Assembly (NCBI GenBank): GCA_017881445.1
Contig: JADGQX010000024.1
Location: 1-32,112, forward strand
Length of the DNA: 32,112 nucleotides
Origin: Gemmatimonadota bacterium
GTDB lineage: Bacteria > Gemmatimonadota > Gemmatimonadetes > Longimicrobiales > RSA9
Reading direction: 5' to 3'
Made by a program: the position numbers and the translations under genes. Each line of letters starts with the position of its first letter. Position 1 is the stretch's first letter. The notes beneath the pieces are model-generated. The model worked only from the letters and a program-made list of their open reading frames with translations, searched no databases and was not told where the DNA came from. Positions 8,046 through 15,964 of this stretch are shown one piece after another.

Positions 8046-9383
8046 ATGATTCACTCTCGTATCTGCGTGGCCTTGCTGGCACTGGCGGCGCTCGTCCCAC
8101 TCGGTGCCCGGCCCGCTGCCGCGCAGGAAACCGCGCCCGTCAACTCGGAGTCGCTCGATCGCATACTCGCGGTGGTGGGCGACAGCGTCATCACCGAGAT
8201 GAACATCGAGGAGGACCTGCTGCGCCTCCAGGCGCAGGGGCAGCTTCCCAAGGACGCCACGCCCGCGCAGATCGCGACCGTCCGGCACCAGCTGCTGGAC
8301 GGTCGGGTGAACGATCTCGTGCTGCTCGAGGCGGCCGCGCGCGACACCACCCTCAAGGTCCCGCCCGAAGAGGTCACGTCCAAGGCGCAGCAGCAGCTCG
8401 ATGCCATGCAGCACAACTTCCCCTCGACGGACGCGTTCAACCAGGCGCTGGCGGCCCAGGCGCTCACGCTCTCCGAGTATCGCCAGCAGCTCGAGAGCGA
8501 CGCGCGCCGCGCCGCCCTGGTGCAGCGGTACCTGGAGAAGGTGCAGCGCGATCGCAAGCCGCCCACGCCCACCGAGACGCAGATCCGCAGCTTCTTCGAC
8601 GAGCAGAAGGCCCAGCTGGGGGAGCGGCCGGCGACGGTCACCTTCGAGCAGGTCGTGGTCGCGCCCACCCCAGGTGACTCGGCCAAGAGGGCCGCCCTGG
8701 CCCAGGCCGACTCGATCCTCGGGCGGATCCGTTCGGGCGACGACTTCGGCGCCCTGGCCAAGCGCTTTTCGGACGATCCCGGCAGCAAGGAGAAGGGCGG
8801 CGATCTCGGCTGGTTCCGCCGCGGCCAGATGGTCGAGGCCTTCGAGAATGCCGCCTACAGCATGGCGCCCGGCCAGGTCAGCGGCGTGGTCGAGAGCCCG
8901 TTCGGCTACCACATCATCAAGCTGGAGAAGGTCCGCGGCGCCGAACGCTCCGCCCGCCACATCCTGATCAAGGCTGCGGTCACGCCCGAGGACACGGTCC
9001 GGGCCCGCCGCACGGCCGACAACGTGGCCGCGAAGCTGAAGGATGGCACGGTACCCTTCGACACCCTCGTCGCCCGCTACAACGATCCGAGCGAGACGCA
9101 GACGCGGGTCGGTCCCTATCCCACGGCCAAGCTGCCGCCGCCCTACGACACCGAGCTGGCCAAAGCCAAGTCGGGGCAGGTCCTCGGACCGTTCCGCCTC
9201 AGCGGCGCGGATCCCGTGAAGTGGGCCGTGGTCAAGGTGGACGAGGTCAAGGCGGCGGGCGAGTACTCGCTGGAGGATCCGGCCACGCGCGAGCAGGTCC
9301 GCGACCAGGTGCAGCGCCAGCTGCTGATGGACGAGATCATCGGCGACCTCAAGCGCCGTACCTTCGTGGACATCCGTTCCTAG
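8046..9383 (+). CDS. surA: SurA-like periplasmic chaperone, two PpiC domains
   Basis: ATG 8046 gives a 445-residue protein with a clear signal peptide (ALLALAALVPLGARPAAAQ, cut near residue 27); the track start at 7947 lies upstream of the terminator and is rejected. The mature N-terminus (LDRILAVVGDSVITEMNIEE) is the classic SurA opening. Two parvulin domains follow: about residues 191-300 with well-conserved ALAKRFSDDPGSKEKGGDLG and SPFGYHIIKLE, and about 300-410 (RSARHILIKA) which is more divergent. Length is close to E. coli SurA (428). Its role is chaperoning outer-membrane proteins through the periplasm. The order surA then pdxA matches the arrangement known in Enterobacteria. It is one of two neighbouring parvulin genes; this one is the better SurA candidate. 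Confidence 0.9.
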   Translation: MIHSRICVALLALAALVPLGARPAAAQETAPVNSESLDRILAVVGDSVITEMNIEEDLLRLQAQGQLPKDATPAQIATVRHQLLDGRVNDLVLLEAAARDTTLKVPPEEVTSKAQQQLDAMQHNFPSTDAFNQALAAQALTLSEYRQQLESDARRAALVQRYLEKVQRDRKPPTPTETQIRSFFDEQKAQLGERPATVTFEQVVVAPTPGDSAKRAALAQADSILGRIRSGDDFGALAKRFSDDPGSKEKGGDLGWFRRGQMVEAFENAAYSMAPGQVSGVVESPFGYHIIKLEKVRGAERSARHILIKAAVTPEDTVRARRTADNVAAKLKDGTVPFDTLVARYNDPSETQTRVGPYPTAKLPPPYDTELAKAKSGQVLGPFRLSGADPVKWAVVKVDEVKAAGEYSLEDPATREQVRDQVQRQLLMDEIIGDLKRRTFVDIRS

Positions 9384-9396
9384 CGACGAGGTCCCC

Positions 9397-10353
9397 TTGT
9401 CGCGGCGCGGCGACGTCACCCTCGCGGTCACGGTCGGCGACCCTCGGGGCATCGGCCCCGAGGTGGCGCGCAAGGCCGCGATCGCGCTGCGCGACGCCGG
9501 CGACCCCATCCGCCTCGTCTTCGTCGGACCGACCGGCACCGGCGCGGAGTCCGCCGCCGGTCGCTTCGTCGCCACCGGCGAATGGCGGGCGGGGGGATCC
9601 GCGGCCCGGGCCGGCGCATTGGCGGGTGAAGCCATCGAGCGCGCCGCCGCCATGTGCCTGGCGGGGGAAGTGGACGGGCTGGTCACGGCGCCCATCGACA
9701 AGGCGGCGCTGCACGCCGGCGGGCGCGCGTTCCCGGGTCACACGGAGATGCTGGCGCATCTCGCCGGAGCGCAACATGTTGTAATGTTGATGGATGCGGA
9801 GCGGACCGCACTGGGCGGTCCCTTGCGCGTCGTGCTGGCCACGACGCACCTTCCGCTGGCGGGGGTGCCCGCGGCCCTCTCGATCGATCTCATCGTGCAA
9901 CAGAGCCGGATCACCGCCGAGGGTTTGCGCCACGGCTGGGGGATTCCCCGGCCTCGCCTCGCCCTGTGCGCCGTGAACCCGCATGCGTCCGATGGTGGGC
10001 TCTTCGGCGACGACGAGGCCCGCATCCTCGAGCCGGCGCGCGAACGCCTGCTCGCGCAGGGGGTGGACGCGGCGGGACCGATCCCGGCGGACACGGTGTT
10101 CGTCCGGGCGATCCGCGGCGAGTTCGATGCCGTCATCGCGCCCTACCACGACGTGGGTATGGCCGCATTCAAGACCGCGGCGTTCGGCAGCGGCGTCAAC
10201 GTGACGCTGGGGCTGCCGTTCGTGCGCACGTCGCCGGACCACGGGACGGCGCTGGACATTGCGGGGCGGGACATCGCCGACGCGGGCTCGATGATCGAGG
10301 CCGTCCGGCTGGCTGCGCGCCTCGCGGCGGGAAGGAAATCGGCCAGGCCATGA
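9397..10353 (+). CDS. pdxA: 4-hydroxythreonine-4-phosphate dehydrogenase
   Basis: PdxA oxidises 4-phosphohydroxy-L-threonine in the DXP-dependent route to pyridoxal 5'-phosphate. The 318-residue product shows VTVGDPRGIGPE, LVTAPIDKAALHAGG, FPGHTEMLA, CAVNPHASDGGLFG, GPIPADTVF, APYHDVGMAAFK and TSPDHGTALDIAG. The His residues in PGHTE, YHD and SPDHG correspond to the family's metal-binding or active-site positions. The start is a TTG at 9397 with GAGG six bases upstream; no better in-frame start precedes the conserved VTVGDP. The stop overlaps the ftsE start in an ATGA arrangement, so a vitamin B6 gene is translationally linked to a cell-division transporter. No other pdx gene is in the window. 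Confidence 0.95.
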   Translation: MSRRGDVTLAVTVGDPRGIGPEVARKAAIALRDAGDPIRLVFVGPTGTGAESAAGRFVATGEWRAGGSAARAGALAGEAIERAAAMCLAGEVDGLVTAPIDKAALHAGGRAFPGHTEMLAHLAGAQHVVMLMDAERTALGGPLRVVLATTHLPLAGVPAALSIDLIVQQSRITAEGLRHGWGIPRPRLALCAVNPHASDGGLFGDDEARILEPARERLLAQGVDAAGPIPADTVFVRAIRGEFDAVIAPYHDVGMAAFKTAAFGSGVNVTLGLPFVRTSPDHGTALDIAGRDIADAGSMIEAVRLAARLAAGRKSARP

Positions 10354-11027
10354 TCCGTCTCAGCCACGTCTGCATGGAGTACCCGCGCACGGGGCTCGCG
10401 CTGGATGACGTCACCTTCATGCTGAAGAAGGGCGAGTTCTGCTTCCTCACGGGACATAGCGGCGCGGGCAAATCCACGGTCCTGCGGCTGATTCACATGG
10501 CGGAGCGCCCCACCGGGGGCGAGGTCCGGGTCAGTGGCTACTCCTCGACGCGCATACGGGAGAAGGACGTGGCCATGCTCCGCCGCAAGATAGGCTACAT
10601 CTTCCAGGATTTCCGGCTGCTGGCCAACCGCACGGCGGCGGAGAACGTGGCCTTCGCCCTGGAGGTCACGGGTGCTCGCTCCAACGTGATCCGCAGCAAG
10701 GTGGCGCGCCTGCTGGGGCATGTGGGGCTGGCGAGCAAGGCCGAGGCGCTGCCGGGGGAGCTTTCCGGGGGCGAGCAGCAGCGGGTCGCCGTGGCGCGCG
10801 CGCTCGCGCACGAGCCACTCGTGCTGCTGGCGGACGAGCCCACGGGCAACCTGGACGAGCGGGCGAGCTGGGGGATCTTCGAGCTGTTCCGCGGCATCAA
10901 CGCCTCGGGCACCGCCGTGCTGCTGGCGACGCACGACCTGGACCTGGTGCGGAAGAGCCCGGGCGTGCGGCTGCTGGAGCTCGACCACGGGCGCCTGGTC
11001 TACGACTCCGCCGCCGTGGCCGCCTGA
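10350..11027 (+). CDS. ftsE: Cell division ABC transporter ATP-binding protein FtsE
   Basis: The ATG at 10350 overlaps the pdxA stop (ATGA). The 225-residue protein is the cytoplasmic ATPase of FtsEX, which couples ATP hydrolysis at the divisome to activation of peptidoglycan hydrolases. Visible motifs: Walker A at residues 35-43 (GHSGAGKST), Q-loop (GYIFQDFRLL), ABC signature (LSGGEQQRVAVARAL), Walker B with catalytic Glu (LLADEPTGNLD) and the H-loop (LATHDLDLV). The length and the FtsE-type signature separate it from LolD-like relatives, and the adjacent ftsX and envC-like genes confirm the assignment. The track start at 9654 reads through pdxA out of frame and is wrong. Confidence 0.96.
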   Translation: MIRLSHVCMEYPRTGLALDDVTFMLKKGEFCFLTGHSGAGKSTVLRLIHMAERPTGGEVRVSGYSSTRIREKDVAMLRRKIGYIFQDFRLLANRTAAENVAFALEVTGARSNVIRSKVARLLGHVGLASKAEALPGELSGGEQQRVAVARALAHEPLVLLADEPTGNLDERASWGIFELFRGINASGTAVLLATHDLDLVRKSPGVRLLELDHGRLVYDSAAVAA

Positions 11028-11028
11028 G

Positions 11029-11886
11029 ATGCCTTACGCACTGCGCGAGGCCCTGGCCGCGTTCCGCCGCTCCCCGGCCCTGACCGGGCTCTCCTGCGCC
11101 ATGATCGCGCTCTCCCTCTTCATCGTGGGGCTGTTCGGCATCGTCGCCTACAACATCCGGCGCACGATCGAGCGGGTGGAGAGCCGCGTCGAGGTGGTGG
11201 CCTACCTGCGCGACGACGCCTCGCCCAACGCGGTCGAGCTGGCACAGCGGGAGATCGCCGCGTTCCCCGAGGTCCAGCGCGTCTACTACGTCTCCCGTGA
11301 CGAGGCCCTCGAGCTCGCCCGCCGGGACCTGGTGGAGTTCCGGGCCGTCTTCGACGACCTGGACGTCAATCCGCTCCCGGCCTCCTTCGAGGTCCGGCTC
11401 CGGCCCGGCCAACGCGGCGCCGACGCCGTCAAGGCGGTGGCGCGCAGGATCGGATCCTACCCCTTCGTCGAGGATGTACGCTTCGGCTCCGAGTGGCTGG
11501 ACAAGGTGTTCCTGCTGCGCCGCGTGGCAGGGGCCGCTACGCTGCTCCTGGGCGGGGCTTTCGCGGTGGTGGCGGCGCTCATCATCGCCACGGCCGTGCG
11601 CATGGCCGTCTTCGCCCGCAAGGACGAGATCGCCGTCATGCGCCTGGTAGGCGCCACGGAGTCGTTCGTCCGCCGCCCCTTCCTCCTGGAGGGGCTGTTC
11701 ACGGGCCTGGCTGGCTCCATTCTGGCGCTGGTCGCCACCTACGGGCTCTTCCGGGTGCTTTCCGGCGCCGTGGTGCAGCTCGAGTGGATACCCGCCACCT
11801 GGCTCGCGCTCGGGCTCGCCGTGGGGGCGTTCCTCGGCTTCGCCGCCAGCGCGCTCGCGGTGCGCCGCCACCTGCGGGAGATCTGA
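11029..11886 (+). CDS. ftsX: Cell division permease FtsX
   Basis: ATG 11029 begins one base after the ftsE stop and gives 285 residues. Topology fits FtsX: a first membrane helix near residues 22-42 (LSCAMIALSLFIVGLFGIVAY), a periplasmic domain of about 120 residues (VEVVAYLRDDASPNAVELAQ, YYVSRDEAL, DLDVNPLPASFEV, YPFVEDV), then three helices near 170-195, 220-240 and 250-275. A conserved cytoplasmic loop between helices 2 and 3 reads KDEIAVMRLVGAT. The periplasmic loop is where FtsX normally binds EnvC or another coiled-coil hydrolase activator; the next gene encodes such a protein and overlaps the ftsX stop by one base (TGATG). Confidence 0.95.
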   Translation: MPYALREALAAFRRSPALTGLSCAMIALSLFIVGLFGIVAYNIRRTIERVESRVEVVAYLRDDASPNAVELAQREIAAFPEVQRVYYVSRDEALELARRDLVEFRAVFDDLDVNPLPASFEVRLRPGQRGADAVKAVARRIGSYPFVEDVRFGSEWLDKVFLLRRVAGAATLLLGGAFAVVAALIIATAVRMAVFARKDEIAVMRLVGATESFVRRPFLLEGLFTGLAGSILALVATYGLFRVLSGAVVQLEWIPATWLALGLAVGAFLGFAASALAVRRHLREI

Positions 11887-13142
11887 TGCCGCGCATGGCG
11901 CGCACCCTGGCCGCCGCGGCGCTGCTCCTGCTCGCGGCCGGCGGCGTCGCCGGGCAGCAGCCCCAGCAGCCGCCCCCGGCGGCGACCCCGGAAAGCCTCC
12001 GCCGCGAGCTGCGGGAGAGCCAGTCCCGCCTCGAGCAGATCCGGCAGGAGCGCGCCGAGCTGCAGCGGCAGATGGAGCTGCTCCGCTCCCGGGTCCACGA
12101 CGCCACGGGCGAGCTGAGCAATATCCAACGCCAGGTGAACGTCTCCGCCAGCGCGCTCAAGGAGTTGGATTTCCAGTCCCGGGCGCTGAACGCCAACGTG
12201 GCGGCGACGACTCGCCAGCTCCTGCTCACGCGTGACCGGCTGCAGGAGCGCGGTGCGGTGCTGCACCAGCGGCTGCGCTCGATCTACAAGCGGGGCGCGC
12301 TCAACCCGGTGCGGGTGATGCTCTCGGCCGAGAGCTTCAGCGACCTGCTGAACCGCTACAAGTACCTGCATCTGATCACGGTGTACGACCGGCTGCTGGT
12401 AGACGAGGTCCGGAACCTGGAGGGCGACCTCGTCGCCCAGGACCAGGAGCTCGCCAGCAGCCTGGACCAGCTCGACCGCCTGCGGCAGCAGAAGCTGGAG
12501 GAGTTCGCGCAGCTGCAGGTCCTGCAACAGCAGCAGCAGCGGACGGTGACGCAGTTCCGGGGACGCGTGCGCGTGGCCGAGGGGCGGATGGCGCAGCTCG
12601 CCCGCGACGAGGCGCGCCTCACCGGCGCCCTCGCCGATCTCGAGCGCCGCCGTCGCGAGGACGAGCGCCGCCGCGCCGTGGCCGGCGCGCCGGCCTCCCT
12701 GGACAAGGGACTGTCCACCCGCGCGCTCGGGTCCCTGAGCTGGCCCGTGGACGGCGATGTGATCTACCGCTTCGGCGCGGACCGGAAGCCCAATGGCGTG
12801 GTGCTGCGAAACAACGGCATCGGCATCGCCGCACGGGCGGGCACCAGCGTGCGCGCGGTGGAAAGCGGCACGATCGTCATGGCGCGGCCGTTCGAGGGCT
12901 ACGGCCCCACGGTCATGGTCAGCCACGGTGGCGGTTACTACACGCTCTACCTCTACCTCGGCTCGGTGGCCGTGCGGCAGGGCCAGCGCGTGCTGGCCGG
13001 GCAGGTCGTGGGCACGGTGGGCGGCGACCGCACGCCCGAGGGCGCCCACATCGAGTTCCAGGTGAGGGCCCCGCTGCGCGGCGGCCAGGTGCCGGAGCCG
13101 ATGGATCCCCTCGACTGGCTGCGCAGCCGGGGCACTCGGTGA
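11886..13142 (+). CDS. envC: EnvC-like murein hydrolase activator, degenerate LytM domain
   Basis: ATG 11886 overlaps the ftsX stop. The 418-residue protein has a signal peptide (LAAAALLLLAAGGVAGQ), long coiled coils at about residues 35-265 (for example ESQSRLEQIRQERAELQRQ) and a C-terminal M23/LytM domain at about 285-415 (FGADRKPNGVVLRNNGIGIA, AVESGTIVMA, LAGQVVGTVG). The metal ligands of active M23 peptidases are missing: the His/Asp of the HxGxD region read NNGIGIA near residue 309, the YAHL His is YLYL, and HxH is HIEF. This loss is the hallmark of EnvC, which activates amidases through FtsEX instead of cutting peptidoglycan itself. Which amidase it activates is not visible here. Symbol assigned by architecture and context. 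Confidence 0.9.
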   Translation: MPRMARTLAAAALLLLAAGGVAGQQPQQPPPAATPESLRRELRESQSRLEQIRQERAELQRQMELLRSRVHDATGELSNIQRQVNVSASALKELDFQSRALNANVAATTRQLLLTRDRLQERGAVLHQRLRSIYKRGALNPVRVMLSAESFSDLLNRYKYLHLITVYDRLLVDEVRNLEGDLVAQDQELASSLDQLDRLRQQKLEEFAQLQVLQQQQQRTVTQFRGRVRVAEGRMAQLARDEARLTGALADLERRRREDERRRAVAGAPASLDKGLSTRALGSLSWPVDGDVIYRFGADRKPNGVVLRNNGIGIAARAGTSVRAVESGTIVMARPFEGYGPTVMVSHGGGYYTLYLYLGSVAVRQGQRVLAGQVVGTVGGDRTPEGAHIEFQVRAPLRGGQVPEPMDPLDWLRSRGTR

Positions 13143-14284
13143 GCGGGCTCGCGCCGCTGCGCGGCCACGAGGACGTGCGCAGCGCCCTCGCCCGCGCGGT
13201 CAGGGCCGGGGAGCTGCCGGGATCGCTCCTGCTGCACGGCCCCCCGGGCGTGGGCAAGCAGCGGCTCGCGCTCTGGCTGGGCCAGCTCCTGCTCTGCGAG
13301 AGGCCGGGGGTGGAGCCTTGCGGCGAGTGCCGCTCCTGCCGCCTCTCGCTCCATCTCCAGCACCCGGACCTGCACTGGTTCTTCCCCATCGAGCGGCCCA
13401 AGGGTGGCGGCTCCCCGGAGAAGCTCGCCGAGGGCATGGAAGAGGAGCGCGCCCGACAGCTGGCGCAGATCCGGGAGCAGCCGCTGCGCACGCTGGTCTC
13501 CGACAAGCCCATCGGCTTCTTCATCCAGCAGATGCAGACGCTGCGGCGCGTCACCGCCAGCCGCCCGGCCATGGGCAGTCGCAAGGTCTTCGTCATCGGC
13601 GACGCCGAGCTGCTCGTGCCGCAGGAGTCCAGCCCGGACGCGGCCAACGTGCTGCTCAAGCTGCTGGAGGAGCCCCCCGCCGACACCACGGTGCTGCTCA
13701 CGGCCAGCGATCCCGACGAGCTCCTCCCCACGATCCGCTCGCGCCTGCTGCCCATCCGCGTGCGGGCGCTCCCGGCGGACGATGTCGCCCGCTTCCTCGT
13801 CGAGCAGCGCGGCATTTCCGCCGACGCGGCCAACCGCGTGGCTCGCCTTGCCCAGGGCTCCATCGGCCACGCCCTCGGGTTCCTCCCCGACGGGGGCGAG
13901 CCCGGACCCCTCGAGAAGCGCCGCGCCGACGCCCGCCTACTGCTGGATGCCGCCGCCTCCCCCCGTGCGGAGGCGCGCTTCGCCGCCGCACTTCGCGTCG
14001 GGCCGGCCGGTGCCCGCGGCGTCTTCAGTGACGTGCTCGAGCTGCTCGCGGTCTGGGTGCGCGACCTCGCAGCCGTGGCGGCCGGCGCCGCCGAGACCGT
14101 GGTCAACGTCGATGCGCTGCCGGAGCTCGAGGCGCTGGCCGCTCGCCTTCCCGACGCCAGCGCGGCGGCGCCGCGCATGGTGCGGCTCGTGGAGGAGGCG
14201 CGCACCCTCGCCCACGGCAACGTGAACCCCCAGCTGACCCTGGCCAACCTGCTGCGCGGCCTGTCCGAAGCTCTTTCCTCGTAG
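13139..14284 (+). CDS. holB: DNA polymerase III delta' subunit
   Basis: A GTG start at 13139 overlaps the envC stop (GTGA). The 381-residue AAA+ protein is the delta' clamp-loader subunit. Seen: a P-loop [11 protein letters not shown] with Gln in place of the usual Thr/Ser, the zinc module [19 protein letters not shown], the sensor-1-like region [19 protein letters not shown], and [10 protein letters not shown]. An insertion of about 40 residues ([20 protein letters not shown]) lies between the zinc module and the helicase-like core. The modified P-loop fits delta', which does not hydrolyse ATP in E. coli. Its place at the end of the ftsEX-envC run suggests co-transcription without functional linkage. 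Confidence 0.9.
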   Translation: MSGLAPLRGHEDVRSALARAVRAGELPGSLLLHGPPGVGKQRLALWLGQLLLCERPGVEPCGECRSCRLSLHLQHPDLHWFFPIERPKGGGSPEKLAEGMEEERARQLAQIREQPLRTLVSDKPIGFFIQQMQTLRRVTASRPAMGSRKVFVIGDAELLVPQESSPDAANVLLKLLEEPPADTTVLLTASDPDELLPTIRSRLLPIRVRALPADDVARFLVEQRGISADAANRVARLAQGSIGHALGFLPDGGEPGPLEKRRADARLLLDAAASPRAEARFAAALRVGPAGARGVFSDVLELLAVWVRDLAAVAAGAAETVVNVDALPELEALAARLPDASAAAPRMVRLVEEARTLAHGNVNPQLTLANLLRGLSEALSS

Positions 14285-14338
14285 GGAGTTGCGCCCCATC
14301 GTACATCTGTCAAGCTACCGCGCCGCCGACGCTGCCTT

Positions 14339-14344
14339 TATCTT
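14339..14344 (+). promoter_or_regulatory. Candidate -10 box giving a leaderless moaC transcript
   Basis: TATCTT lies five bases before the moaC ATG. The same hexamer serves as -10 box in several better promoters in this window. No clear -35 box is seen at 17-18 bp, and no ribosome site precedes the ATG, which would fit a leaderless message. Confidence 0.35.
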
Positions 14345-14349
14345 GCGCG

Positions 14350-14859
14350 ATGCTTCCGCACCAGGATGAGGCAGGCCGGCCCCGCATGGTGGACGTGGGC
14401 GCCAAGCTCGAGACCGAGCGCGTGGCGGTGGCCGAGGGCGTCCTGGTCATGGCCGCCGCGACGCTGGCGGCGATGCGGGCGGGAAAGACCCCGAAAGGGG
14501 ATCCGCTGGTCGTGGCGCAGGTGGCGGGGATCCAGGCCGCCAAGCGCACCAGCGAGCTGATCCCGCTCTGCCACCCGCTGGCGCTCACCTCCGTGGATGT
14601 GGTCCTGGAGGCCGAGGACGCGCTGCCGGGCGTCCGGGCGACGGCGACGGCGCGGGTACGGGGGCGGACGGGGGTGGAGATGGAAGCGCTCACGGCGGTG
14701 AGCGTGGCCCTGCTGACCGCCTACGACATGCTCAAGGGCATTGACCGGGGGATGGAGATCCGGGGCGTACGACTGATGCGTAAGGCGGGCGGGCGGAGCG
14801 GCGAGTGGGTCGCGGGCTCCGGCTCGGACGCGAGGGAAGCGGCGCAGCGAGAGGAGTGA
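14350..14859 (+). CDS. moaC: Cyclic pyranopterin monophosphate synthase MoaC
   Basis: MoaC converts 3',8-cyclo-GTP to cyclic pyranopterin monophosphate, the second step of molybdenum cofactor synthesis. The 169-residue protein shows [67 protein letters not shown] and [15 protein letters not shown], covering all conserved MoaC blocks, including the substrate-site LCHPL and the Lys/Asp of DMLKGID. A non-conserved tail of about 20 residues follows the core. No other moa/moe gene is present in the window. It is followed after three bases by a transglycosylase gene, so the two are probably co-transcribed. Confidence 0.95.
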   Translation: MLPHQDEAGRPRMVDVGAKLETERVAVAEGVLVMAAATLAAMRAGKTPKGDPLVVAQVAGIQAAKRTSELIPLCHPLALTSVDVVLEAEDALPGVRATATARVRGRTGVEMEALTAVSVALLTAYDMLKGIDRGMEIRGVRLMRKAGGRSGEWVAGSGSDAREAAQREE

Positions 14860-14862
14860 AGG

Positions 14863-15621
14863 ATGTCACTCTGGAAGCGGGGCTACGCCAAGGGGCGGGC
14901 CAGCCGGCCCATGCAGCCGACGGAGGTGCCGTCGGTGCTCTGGCAGTGGGAGTACGGCTGGATGAGCCCGGGCCGGCGCGCGCTGCTGGCGATCTGGCGC
15001 ATCGCCAGCAAGCCGCTGCCGGGCGTGCTGGTGGCCGTGGGCGCGTTCAGCGTGGGCATGCTGCTGGGCGCAGGCCCGGATTCCACGGCCGTGAGCTGGC
15101 AGCTGCGTCATCAGCTGGGCACGGCCGAGCGTCGGCTGGAGGCGCGGGAAGGCGAGCTGGAGCTGGTGCGGCTGCAGCTTGCCCACATGAACGTCGTCAT
15201 GGCCAACTCGGCGCGGTATCGCATCCCCGCGGACCTGTCGGGCCAGATCTACGATGTGGCGCTCTCCGAGGGGATCGACCCGGACGTCGCCTTCCACCTG
15301 GTGGCCGTGGAGAGCGAGTTCACCGGCTCCGCCGTCAGCCCCAAGGGGGCCATCGGCCTCACCCAGGTCATGCCGAGCACCGCCCGCGAGATGAACCCGC
15401 GCCTCACCCGCGATGACCTGTTCCACCGGGAAACCAATCTGCGGCTCGGTTTCTCCTACCTGCGCGACCTGATCCGCACCTACGATGGCAACCTGCGGCT
15501 GGCGCTGCTGGCATACAACCGCGGCCCCGCCGTGGTGGACGCCCTCCGCAAGCGGGGACGCAACCCCGACAACGGCTATGCCGGTGCCGTCCTGAGCGAC
15601 GGCGTCGAGCGCGACCGCTGA
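14863..15621 (+). CDS. Membrane-anchored SLT-family lytic transglycosylase
   Basis: ATG 14863 is preceded by AGGAG and GAAGG three to ten bases upstream. The 252-residue protein has a cytoplasmic N-terminus of about 60 residues, one membrane helix (GVLVAVGAFSVGMLLGAG, near residue 65), a short coiled coil (AERRLEAREGELELVRLQL) and a C-terminal goose-type lysozyme-like SLT domain. Catalytic Glu150 sits in VAVESEF, followed by SPKGAIGLTQVMPSTA and ALLAYNRGP, the usual family motifs. It should cleave the MurNAc-GlcNAc bond from the periplasmic face of the inner membrane. It is the first of three transglycosylase genes within 4.2 kb; the other two are on the opposite strand and of a different subtype. 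Confidence 0.9.
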   Translation: MSLWKRGYAKGRASRPMQPTEVPSVLWQWEYGWMSPGRRALLAIWRIASKPLPGVLVAVGAFSVGMLLGAGPDSTAVSWQLRHQLGTAERRLEAREGELELVRLQLAHMNVVMANSARYRIPADLSGQIYDVALSEGIDPDVAFHLVAVESEFTGSAVSPKGAIGLTQVMPSTAREMNPRLTRDDLFHRETNLRLGFSYLRDLIRTYDGNLRLALLAYNRGPAVVDALRKRGRNPDNGYAGAVLSDGVERDR

Positions 15622-15634
15622 CCCGGCCGCCGCC

Positions 15635-15657
15635 GCGGGCGGTCGTGTGTCGCCCGC
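15635..15657. terminator. Bidirectional hairpin between convergent genes
   Basis: GCGGGCG (15635-15641) pairs with CGCCCGC (15651-15657) around a 9-base loop. It fills the 46-bp gap between the + strand transglycosylase and the - strand small gene. There is no U-tract, so terminator function is inferred from position. Confidence 0.45.
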
Positions 15658-15667
15658 CGGCGCCGCT

Positions 15668-15889
15668 TCAGCCGTACTGGATGCCCCCGTCGTCGGGGGA
15701 CTCGGGGTCCACGGTCTCCAGCTCCTCTTCCGTCACCCCCACGACCTCGCCGTCCGCGAACTCCACCAGGTACCCCGAGCGGGCATCCGCGCTGTTCTCG
15801 GGCCCCCAACCGCCGACGACCTCACCGACCTGCCCCGCGTAGCGCCGGGACTGCTCGTACTGCGGGTTGGTGACTCTGACCCAGTGCAT
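15668..15889 (-). CDS. Small acidic hypothetical protein
   Basis: The track ORF begins at 15952, but ATG 15889 has AGGAG seven bases upstream and begins the compact domain, giving 73 residues. The sequence (HWVRVTNPQYEQSRRYAGQV, then GEVVGGW, SGYLVEFADGEVVGVTEEEL) suggests a small beta-barrel of SH3-like type: a GxVGEVV turn, a YLVEFADG strand and an acidic end. No named family is recognised. It lies 75 bases downstream of the - strand transglycosylase and may share its transcript. That the reading frame is real is supported by the ribosome site and plausible protein composition. Function unknown. Confidence 0.6.
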   Translation of the reverse strand: MHWVRVTNPQYEQSRRYAGQVGEVVGGWGPENSADARSGYLVEFADGEVVGVTEEELETVDPESPDDGGIQYG

Positions 15890-15964
15890 GAACTCGCTCC
15901 TGCTGGCGCTGCTGCCTTGCGGTCCAGCACGCCAGTGCAGGAGCCAGGCCATTCCGTGCCGCGA

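Noticed and set aside
6454-8100. Antisense ORF of 548 aa across the parvulin gene
   Set aside because: Shadow frame; runs through a terminator and a start region with no family match.
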